DNA of 5,227 nt from Paludibacter sp. GTDB taxonomy: Bacteria > Bacteroidota > Bacteroidia > Bacteroidales > Paludibacteraceae. Position 1 is the first letter of the stretch, and each line of letters begins with the position of its first letter. The position numbers and the translations under genes were made by a program. The stretch lies in the NCBI GenBank assembly GCA_024709185.1, contig JANJXE010000186.1, positions 1-5,227 of the forward strand, given 5' to 3'. The notes below the pieces were generated by a model. It saw only the letters and a list, made by a program, of their open reading frames with translations. It searched no databases and was not told the DNA's origin. Below, piece after piece: positions 1-5,227 of the stretch.

Positions 1-84
1 ATTTTGATGAATGCTGTAACGCTTTGTGGAGGCAATCATCCTGAAAAACCAATGAAAATCAGGACAATTTTCAGTAGCTTCTGA
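1..84 (+). other. Window edge, possible 3' end of an upstream gene
   Basis: Forward frame 1 is open from the window edge to a TGA at 82-84, giving 27 codons. The peptide includes NAVTLCGGNHPEKP and ends in IRTIFSSF. I do not recognise it. A second forward frame is open to a TGA at 42-44, and the minus strand is also open from a possible ATG at 39-37 out to the edge. The true upstream gene, if any, therefore cannot be chosen from 84 bases. The frame-1 stop falls just before the rpsA promoter, which would suit a co-directional neighbour, but that is inference only. Confidence 0.2.
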
Positions 85-110
85 TAGTATATTTAAAAAA
101 TATAACTATC
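83..110. repeat. AT-rich inverted repeat across the rpsA promoter spacer
   Basis: The left arm GATAGTATAT (83-92) is the reverse complement of the right arm ATATAACTATC (100-110) apart from one extra base. The outer six bases, GATAGT and ACTATC, pair perfectly. The right arm overlaps the start of the -7 box (107-115), and the left arm sits where the -33 element should be. The repeat lies upstream of the inferred transcription start, so it would not be in the rpsA mRNA. It could be an operator, a weak hairpin at the end of an upstream transcript, or chance in AT-rich DNA. The arms are seen directly; any function is inferred. Confidence 0.45.
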
Positions 111-115
111 TTTGC
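107..115 (+). promoter_or_regulatory. rpsA promoter, Bacteroidota-type -7 element
   Basis: TATCTTTGC matches the Bacteroidota -7 consensus TAnnTTTG(C) fully and is followed by the usual ACCC. Transcription would start near 120-122, leaving a leader of about 60 nt before the ATG at 183. No clear TTTG -33 element is found 19-21 nt upstream; that stretch is instead the left arm of the inverted repeat at 83-110. The leader is A/T-rich with no GGAGG-like site. It has only one weak potential hairpin, TACTA (150-154) with TAGTA (160-164). Confidence 0.7.
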
Positions 116-182
116 ACCCGCAATTTTTATATCAACATAAAGTCTAACCTACTATTTATTAGTAAAAAACAAGTTTTCATTC

Positions 183-2267
183 ATGGAAGAAAAACAAATT
201 CCGGTTGAAGAAACCACTCCGCTTGCTGAAGAGACAGTAGCTGCTGAAGCTGTTGTAGAAGCAACACCAGAGATTGAAGAAGCACCTGCTGCCGAAGTAG
301 CAAGCCCTTCAGTACCAGAACAAGAAGAAGCACCTGTAGCTGTAGAGGCTGCACCGGTGGTAATTGAAGAAGCTCCCACAGCTGTAAAAGCAGCTCCTGC
401 CGCACCTGTTGCAGTAGAAGAAGATTTCGACTGGGATGCCTATGAAAAAGGCGATACAATGACTGCTGCTGACAAAAAAGCGCTGGAAAATGTATACGAC
501 AACACCCTGAACGCCATCAAAGATAAAGAGGTGGTGGAAGGTACGGTAATTTCGATTAACAAACGCGAAGTAGTTGTAAATGTAGGCTATAAATCGGACG
601 GTATCGTTCCGATGAGCGAATTCCGCTACAATCCCGAGCTGAAAGTAGGCGACAAAGTGGAAGTGTACATCGAAAGCCAGGAAGACAAAAAAGGACAGCT
701 TATCCTTTCACACAAACAAGCCCGCGCTACCCGTTCGTGGGATCGCGTAAACGAAGCACTCGAATCGCAGGAAGTAGTAAAAGGGTTCGTGAAATGCCGC
801 ACCAAAGGTGGTATGATCGTGGATATCTTCGGTATCGAAGCATTCCTTCCCGGATCACAAATTGATGTGAAACCTATCCGCGACTACGATGTATTCGTGA
901 ACAAAACAATGGAATTCAAGGTTATCAAAATCAACCACGAATTCAAAAACGTTGTGGTTTCGCACAAAGCACTTATCGAAGCTGAACTCGAAAACCAGAA
1001 AAAAGAAATCATTGGCAAACTGCAAAAAGGTCAGGTACTTGAAGGTACCGTTAAAAACATTACTTCCTACGGTGTGTTCATCGACCTTGGTGGAGTGGAT
1101 GGACTTATCCACATTACCGACCTGTCGTGGGGCCGCGTAACGCATCCGGAAGAAATCGTAACCCTTGACCAGAAAATCAATGTGGTTATTCTTGACTTCG
1201 ATGACGAAAAGAAACGTATTGCATTAGGTTTGAAACAATTGGTTCCACATCCATGGGATGCACTGAGCGCCGACCTGCAACTGGGTGATAAGGTGAAAGG
1301 TAAAGTTGTGGTAATGGCCGACTATGGAGCGTTTGTTGAAATAGCACCGGGTGTTGAAGGTCTTATCCACGTTTCGGAAATGAGCTGGTCGCAGCACCTG
1401 CGTTCGGCACAGGACTTCCTGAAAGTGGGCGACGAAGTTGAAACTGTGATCCTTACACTCGACCGCGAAGAGCGCAAAATGTCGCTGGGTATCAAACAGT
1501 TGAAATCGGATCCATGGGAAAATATTGAAGAAAAATATGCAGTAGGTTCGCAACACACTGCTAAGGTTCGCAACTTCACCAATTTTGGTGTGTTTGTTGA
1601 AATCGAAGAAGGTGTTGATGGACTGATTCACATCTCTGACCTCTCATGGACTAAGAAAGTGAAACATCCTTCGGAATTCACTCAGATTGGAAGCGAAATC
1701 GAAGTTCAGGTGCTGGAAATCGACAAAGCAAATCGTCGTTTAAGTCTTGGTCACAAACAAATGGAAGAAAACCCATGGGATGTTCTCGAAACCATGTTCA
1801 CTGTGGATAGTGTTCACGAAGGTACTATCATCGAAATGATGGACAAGGGTGCCGTAGTTTCGTTGCCTTATGGCGTTGAAGGTTTTGCTACACCAAAACA
1901 CCTGATCAAGGAAGACGGTGCACAGGCTCAGTTGGACGAAAAACTGATGTTTAAGGTAATTGAATTCAACAAGGATGCTAAGCGCATCATACTTTCTCAC
2001 AGTCGTATCCACGAAGATGTGAAACGTGCCGAAAAAGCAGCTTCAACATCCGACTCTAACGGAGAAGCTGCAAGAAAGGTAAAGAAAGCCAAAAAAGAAG
2101 AACCTGTAGTTCTACAGTCTTCTGAGAAAACTACTCTTGGAGATATCCAACAATTGGCCGACCTGAAAGATCAGTTGATCAATGAAGCCGCTGAGAAGAT
2201 GGTGAAAGCTGAAAAGGCAAAAAAAGCAAAAGAAGTTAAGGAAAATAAAGCTTCAGAAGAAGTGTAA
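183..2267 (+). CDS. rpsA: 30S ribosomal protein S1 (bS1)
   Basis: This RNA-binding ribosomal protein captures and unfolds mRNA at the 30S platform. The 694 residues hold six S1 (OB-fold) domains at about 115-178, 196-262, 281-352, 366-439, 453-525 and 540-608. Domains 3 to 5 carry the clearest S1 signature, such as GVDGLIHITDLSW at 304-316, GVEGLIHVSEMSW at 390-402 and GVDGLIHISDLSW at 477-489. A motif FDWDAYEKG (82-90), which I recall from Bacteroidota S1 proteins, precedes domain 1. Residues 1-80 are a low-complexity extension with 20 Glu, 2 Lys, and no Asp, Arg or aromatic residue. The tail 611-694 has 17 Lys and looks helical. The family is usually about 560-600 residues, so this copy is long, mostly because of its N-terminus. 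The ATG at 183 is the only Met before residue 93, and starting at 93 would lose the FDWDAY motif. No Shine-Dalgarno is present. The gene has its own promoter and a strong terminator. Confidence 0.97.
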   Translation: MEEKQIPVEETTPLAEETVAAEAVVEATPEIEEAPAAEVASPSVPEQEEAPVAVEAAPVVIEEAPTAVKAAPAAPVAVEEDFDWDAYEKGDTMTAADKKALENVYDNTLNAIKDKEVVEGTVISINKREVVVNVGYKSDGIVPMSEFRYNPELKVGDKVEVYIESQEDKKGQLILSHKQARATRSWDRVNEALESQEVVKGFVKCRTKGGMIVDIFGIEAFLPGSQIDVKPIRDYDVFVNKTMEFKVIKINHEFKNVVVSHKALIEAELENQKKEIIGKLQKGQVLEGTVKNITSYGVFIDLGGVDGLIHITDLSWGRVTHPEEIVTLDQKINVVILDFDDEKKRIALGLKQLVPHPWDALSADLQLGDKVKGKVVVMADYGAFVEIAPGVEGLIHVSEMSWSQHLRSAQDFLKVGDEVETVILTLDREERKMSLGIKQLKSDPWENIEEKYAVGSQHTAKVRNFTNFGVFVEIEEGVDGLIHISDLSWTKKVKHPSEFTQIGSEIEVQVLEIDKANRRLSLGHKQMEENPWDVLETMFTVDSVHEGTIIEMMDKGAVVSLPYGVEGFATPKHLIKEDGAQAQLDEKLMFKVIEFNKDAKRIILSHSRIHEDVKRAEKAASTSDSNGEAARKVKKAKKEEPVVLQSSEKTTLGDIQQLADLKDQLINEAAEKMVKAEKAKKAKEVKENKASEEV
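273..398 (+). repeat. Degenerate EEAP repeat coding for the bS1 N-terminal extension
   Basis: Three imperfect copies of a short peptide unit are visible in bS1: IEEAPAAEVA (residues 31-40), QEEAPVAVEAAP (47-58) and IEEAPTAVKAAP (61-72), spaced 16 and 14 residues apart. The DNA copies share a GAAGAAGC core but differ at many third positions, so this is an old or selected repeat rather than a recent tandem duplication. Composition is dominated by Glu, Ala, Pro and Val, implying a disordered, strongly acidic arm. The same composition keeps the antisense frames open by chance. Confidence 0.6.
1029..1781 (+). repeat. Internal S1-domain repeats (domains 3 to 5) in rpsA
   Basis: Three consecutive S1 domains share a cadence: a Gly-led first strand, a GVFI/GAFV/GVFV strand, a G(L)IH-SW segment, then GLKQL, GIKQL or GHKQM followed by a PWD/PWE linker. 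The Pro-Trp pairs are at residues 357-358, 444-445 and 531-532, an exact 87-residue (261-nt) period. At DNA level each linker contains CCATGG (1251, 1512 and 1773). This is ancestral domain duplication within the family, not a mobile or recent repeat. Confidence 0.7.
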
Positions 2268-2288
2268 TTCTTTCACTCTGACTATTCC

Positions 2289-2328
2289 ATCAGGGCATTT
2301 TCGACGAAGATGCCCTGATTTGTTTTTT
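2289..2328 (+). terminator. Rho-independent terminator after rpsA
   Basis: The left arm ATCAGGGCATTTTC (2289-2302) pairs with GAAGATGCCCTGAT (2306-2319) around a GAC loop. That is 14 pairs including a single T·G wobble. TTG and a run of six T residues (2323-2328) follow at once. It lies 21 nt after the rpsA stop. The sequence before the left arm is not A-rich, so it should act only on + strand transcripts. It separates rpsA from pyrG. Confidence 0.92.
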
Positions 2329-2364
2329 ATTGATACAATAAGTACTGTATTCATCATTTTTAAT

Positions 2365-2396
2365 TTTCAGAATTCATTTTTTTTTGCGAAATTTGC
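2365..2396 (+). promoter_or_regulatory. Likely pyrG promoter, Bacteroidota type
   Basis: GAAATTTGC (2388-2396) is one base off the TAnnTTTGC -7 consensus. TTTC at 2365-2368 is a three-of-four match to the TTTG -33 element with a 19-nt spacer. The spacer contains an uninterrupted run of nine T residues (2377-2385). Transcription would start near 2401-2403. That is almost on the ATG at 2406 but leaves about 30 nt before the in-frame GTG at 2433. The position after the rpsA terminator supports its being real. Confidence 0.6.
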
Positions 2397-2405
2397 AGAC
2401 TTAAA

Positions 2406-4037
2406 ATGCATTATTTTAAGAATATTACCATCGTGGACAAAACCAAGTACATTTTTGTTACAGGCGGGGTTACATCGTCGCTGGGAAAAGGAATTATTGC
2501 TGCCTCACTGGGAAAACTACTTCAGGCAAGAGGATTCAGGGTTACGAACCAAAAGCTGGATCCGTATATCAATGTGGATCCTGGAACACTCAATCCCTAT
2601 GAACATGGCGAGTGCTATGTTACAGTTGATGGCCATGAGGCTGACCTGGACCTGGGTCATTACGAACGTTTTCTGAATGTGGAAACACATAAAGCGAATA
2701 ATGTTACGACCGGACGAATTTACCAAAATGTCATTAATAAAGAGCGCCGTGGCGATTTTCTTGGCAAAACAGTACAAATTATCCCTCACATTACCGATGA
2801 AATTAAACGAAATATCAAATCGTTGGGAAGTAAGGGCGAATACGATTTTGTAATCACTGAGATTGGTGGTACTGTTGGTGACATAGAATCGTTACCCTAT
2901 ATTGAGAGCGTACGTCAGTTGCGCTGGGAGCTTGGCAAGAACTGCCTCATCGTTCACCTCACGTACGTCCCTTACCTGGCAGCTGCCAAAGAGCTCAAAA
3001 CCAAGCCGACACAACACTCGGTAAAAGCGCTTCAGGAACAGGGAGTACAGCCCGATATTCTGGTACTGCGCACCGAACACAATATTTCCATGGAAATGCG
3101 TAAAAAAGTGGCGCTCTTCTGCAATGTTGAGCCTCATGCAGTTATGCAATCCATCGATGTGCCTTCAATCTATAGGGTTCCTCTTAACATGATGGCAGAG
3201 AAACTCGACGAAGTAGTACTTGCCAAAATGGGATTCGATAGTGCTACTACCCCGGTAGCGGATATGGAAAAATGGACGGCATTTGTTGAAAAACTCGAAA
3301 ATGCGAAAGATGAAGTCCGGATTGCCCTTGTTGGGAAATATGTTCAACTTCCCGACTCCTACAAATCAATTATCGAATCGCTGATTCACGCATCGGCCTA
3401 CAATAACCGCAAACTTAAACTCGACCTGATTCTATCTGACAAGCTCAACGATGAAAACATAGAGAAAAGACTCGGTAAAGTAGATGGAATTCTCATCGCA
3501 CCGGGATTTGGCACCCGCGGTATGGAAGGAAAATTTTCGGCTCTCCGGTTTGCCCGTGAACGCAATATCCCCTGCCTGGGTATTTGCATGGGTATGCAAA
3601 CCATGTCGATTGAATTTGCACGCAATGTACTAGGATTCAAGGATGCCAACAGCACCGAAATTGATCCAACTACCCCGAACAATATCGTTGATATTATGGA
3701 TGAACAGAAAAACGTGCTGGATCTGGGTGGAAGTATGCGACTTGGTGCTTTCGAATGTTCACTTACACCCGGAAGTAAGGCAGCGGCTATTTACGGAGAA
3801 ACGACAATACGAGAACGTCACCGTCACCGGTATGAATTCAATAATGCATACAAAGAACAATTTGAAGCAGCCGGCATGACCTGTAGCGGCGTTAACGAAG
3901 AATCACATCTGGTGGAAATTATCGAATTGAACTCCCATAAATGGTATATTGGGGTTCAGTTTCATCCTGAATACAGAAGTACAGTGGTTAACCCACATCC
4001 TTTATTTATCAGCTTTATACAGGCTGCAATTCAGTAA
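2406..4037 (+). CDS. pyrG: CTP synthase (glutamine hydrolysing)
   Basis: This cytosolic enzyme converts UTP, ATP and glutamine to CTP, the last step of de novo pyrimidine nucleotide synthesis. The 543 residues match the usual length of about 535-545. The N-terminal synthetase domain (about 14-275) has the P-loop-like GGVTSSLGKGI (20-30), KLDPYINVDPG (50-60), DLDLGHYERF (80-89), EIGGTVGDIESLPY (152-165) and KTKPTQHSV (198-206). The class I glutamine amidotransferase domain (about 303-543) has the nucleophile C394 in LGICMGMQ, GGSMRLG (441-447), RHRHRYEFNN (471-480) and the triad partners H520 and E522 in QFHPEY. Nothing essential is missing. The first nine residues are extra relative to the family: the in-frame GTG at 2433 would give a start MDKTKYIF that matches the normal N-terminus and a 534-residue protein. 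No Shine-Dalgarno precedes either start. yidC follows after 14 nt. Confidence 0.98.
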   Translation: MHYFKNITIVDKTKYIFVTGGVTSSLGKGIIAASLGKLLQARGFRVTNQKLDPYINVDPGTLNPYEHGECYVTVDGHEADLDLGHYERFLNVETHKANNVTTGRIYQNVINKERRGDFLGKTVQIIPHITDEIKRNIKSLGSKGEYDFVITEIGGTVGDIESLPYIESVRQLRWELGKNCLIVHLTYVPYLAAAKELKTKPTQHSVKALQEQGVQPDILVLRTEHNISMEMRKKVALFCNVEPHAVMQSIDVPSIYRVPLNMMAEKLDEVVLAKMGFDSATTPVADMEKWTAFVEKLENAKDEVRIALVGKYVQLPDSYKSIIESLIHASAYNNRKLKLDLILSDKLNDENIEKRLGKVDGILIAPGFGTRGMEGKFSALRFARERNIPCLGICMGMQTMSIEFARNVLGFKDANSTEIDPTTPNNIVDIMDEQKNVLDLGGSMRLGAFECSLTPGSKAAAIYGETTIRERHRHRYEFNNAYKEQFEAAGMTCSGVNEESHLVEIIELNSHKWYIGVQFHPEYRSTVVNPHPLFISFIQAAIQ

Positions 4038-4051
4038 AACAACTTTTAAAA

Positions 4052-5227
4052 ATGGATAAAAATACGATTATTGGCTTTCTACTCATTATTGGAATTTTGA
4101 TTGGCTTTTCGCTTCTCAATCGTCCGAGCGAAGAAGAGTTAGCCCGTCAGCAAGCTTACAACGACTCCATCAGTGCTGTTTATCAGGCTCAGGTAGAAGC
4201 AGAAGCAAAAACTGCAGCTATGCAACAGGCTGCCATCGAACAGGCAGGACCCGACTCAATTGCTTCCGATTCACTGGCTGCCAAACAAGCCCTGAATGCA
4301 TTTGGAGAATTCAGTGCTGCCGCACAGGGCGAAGAACAAAAATATATCCTTGAGAACGACCTGGTACGCCTTACGCTTAGCAGCAAAGGAGGAAAAGTAC
4401 TTTCTGCACAATTGAAAAACTACCTCTCGCAGGATTCCTCACAGGTGGAACTTTTTAACCAGGAAGAAGCCGACTACAGTTTTACGCTGGCGTTGCGAAA
4501 TAACCACATCATCAATACCAGTCAGCTGTACTTTACCTCACCGGGTGAAATTGTAACCGATTCTTTGGGAAATCAAACGCTGACTCTTCGTTTGCAATCA
4601 GCTACCGATGCAAGTCTCGATTTTATTTATACCCTACCAGCCGACGATTACATGTTGAGCTTTACCGTTCGTTCCAACCAGATGAACACCATCATGCCCC
4701 TGGGCTCGAACTACATGATTTTCAACTGGGATGCTAAAATCAGGCAACAGGAAAAAGGACGTCAGTTTGAAGAACGCTATTCAACACTGACCTACAAGTA
4801 TGTGGCTGACGATATGGAAAGTCTGAGCGCCGACAAAGAGGATTCGAAGAAAATTGCCAATAAAATCAAATGGGTGGCATTTAAGGATCAGTTCTTTAGC
4901 TCGGTTATTATTGCCGATAAGGAGTTCAGCAATTCATTGCTGGAAAGTAAGGTGGAAGGAAAAGAAAGTGGTTACCTGAAAACCTACAAAGCTGAAATGC
5001 AGGTTGACCTTACTGCTGCTACAGCCGGTGGAAATTGGGAAGATGTGAATTTCCGCTTTTTCTTTGGACCGAATAAATACAAAATTCTATCGGGATACGA
5101 CAAGGGTATTCCTGCCGATGAGAAGCTTAAATTGCGTGACCTTGTGCCACTGGGATGGGGAATTTTCGGATGGGTGAACCGCTTTGCAATTATACCGATG
5201 TTCAACCTGTTCAGTCAGTTTATCGAC
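4052..5227 (+). CDS. yidC: Membrane protein insertase YidC, 5' part, cut by the window end
   Basis: YidC inserts and folds inner-membrane proteins, alone or with SecYEG. The frame is open from ATG 4052 to the window end, 392 codons with no stop; full-length Bacteroidota YidC is roughly 600 or more residues. The N-terminus MDKNTIIGFLLIIGILIGFS supplies the first transmembrane helix (about 5-22). A hydrophilic Ala/Gln/Ser/Glu-rich linker follows (about 24-94), then the periplasmic beta domain (about 96-345). That domain includes KWVAFKDQFFSSVII (273-287) and FFFGPNKYKIL (336-346 region), both typical of the family. The last residues, LGWGIFGWVNRFAIIPMFNL (367-386), lead into the second membrane segment of the conserved insertase domain, most of which lies beyond the window. 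There is no Shine-Dalgarno, and only 14 nt separate it from pyrG, so co-transcription is likely. Confidence 0.95.
   Translation, partial: MDKNTIIGFLLIIGILIGFSLLNRPSEEELARQQAYNDSISAVYQAQVEAEAKTAAMQQAAIEQAGPDSIASDSLAAKQALNAFGEFSAAAQGEEQKYILENDLVRLTLSSKGGKVLSAQLKNYLSQDSSQVELFNQEEADYSFTLALRNNHIINTSQLYFTSPGEIVTDSLGNQTLTLRLQSATDASLDFIYTLPADDYMLSFTVRSNQMNTIMPLGSNYMIFNWDAKIRQQEKGRQFEERYSTLTYKYVADDMESLSADKEDSKKIANKIKWVAFKDQFFSSVIIADKEFSNSLLESKVEGKESGYLKTYKAEMQVDLTAATAGGNWEDVNFRFFFGPNKYKILSGYDKGIPADEKLKLRDLVPLGWGIFGWVNRFAIIPMFNLFSQFID

Noticed and set aside
53..73. Inverted repeat TGAAAAT (53-59) with ATTTTCA (67-73), a possible terminator
   Set aside because: Only seven pairs, six of them A/T, and no T run follows, so it is too weak to call a terminator.
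152..459. Two overlapping minus-strand open frames (75 and 92 residues), one Ser/Ala/Gly-rich and one Leu/Gln-rich
   Set aside because: They are antisense to the Glu/Ala/Pro/Val-rich repeat of rpsA. Their odd composition is the direct complement of GAA/GCA/GTA codons, and neither has a credible start region.
1224..1631. Minus-strand open frame of 135 residues inside rpsA
   Set aside because: It lies wholly antisense to S1 domains 4 and 5 in a strongly conserved gene. No family resemblance, leader or promoter is seen, so it is a coding shadow.
2320..2676. Plus-strand open frame of 118 residues overlapping the start of pyrG
   Set aside because: It starts inside the rpsA terminator and T tract, reads out of frame through the conserved pyrG N-terminus, and resembles nothing known.
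3398..3682. Minus-strand open frame of 94 residues inside pyrG
   Set aside because: Antisense to the glutaminase domain, with no promoter and a composition explained by the pyrG codons on the other strand.
4038..4051. Search for a Shine-Dalgarno or promoter between pyrG and yidC
   Set aside because: The 14 bases are A/T-rich with no GGAGG-like or TAnnTTTG-like sequence, so nothing can be annotated.
4984..5205. Minus-strand open frame of 73 residues near the window end
   Set aside because: Antisense to yidC codons for the conserved FFFGP region, with no supporting signals.

Overview
The window is an ordinary housekeeping stretch of a Bacteroidota (Bacteroidetes) chromosome. All genes lie on the + strand: rpsA (ribosomal protein bS1), pyrG (CTP synthase) and the 5' two-thirds or so of yidC (membrane protein insertase). 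The taxon call rests on three points. The proteins read as Bacteroidota-type versions of these families. None of the three start codons has a recognisable Shine-Dalgarno sequence, only A/T-rich leaders. Both promoter regions carry a TAnnTTTGC-like -7 element, typical of the Bacteroidota primary sigma factor. I cannot place it below phylum with confidence; the order Bacteroidales or a relative is a reasonable guess.

Layout. Bases 1-84 are open at the window edge and may hold the last codons of an upstream gene, but nothing is recognisable. Bases 83-182 hold the rpsA control region: an AT-rich inverted repeat, a good -7 box at 107-115 and a leader of about 60 nt. rpsA (183-2267) encodes six S1 domains between an unusually long Glu/Ala/Pro/Val-rich N-terminal extension and a Lys-rich tail. 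The gap 2268-2405 contains a strong intrinsic terminator followed by the pyrG promoter, so rpsA and pyrG look like separate transcription units. pyrG (2406-4037) is intact, with all catalytic motifs visible. Its first codon is debatable: an in-frame GTG at 2433 fits the family length better. yidC starts 14 nt after pyrG, with no promoter or terminator between them, so the two are probably co-transcribed. It runs off the window at codon 392, before most of the conserved insertase domain.

Function. bS1 delivers mRNA to the 30S subunit, which matters particularly in a phylum that rarely uses Shine-Dalgarno pairing. PyrG makes CTP for RNA, DNA and phospholipid synthesis. YidC inserts and folds inner-membrane proteins. 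I found no mobile element, CRISPR array, tRNA or rRNA, and no sign of an undescribed system. The points worth a second look are small-scale: the bS1 extension, the inverted repeat across the rpsA promoter, the pyrG start, and a T9 tract in the pyrG promoter spacer.
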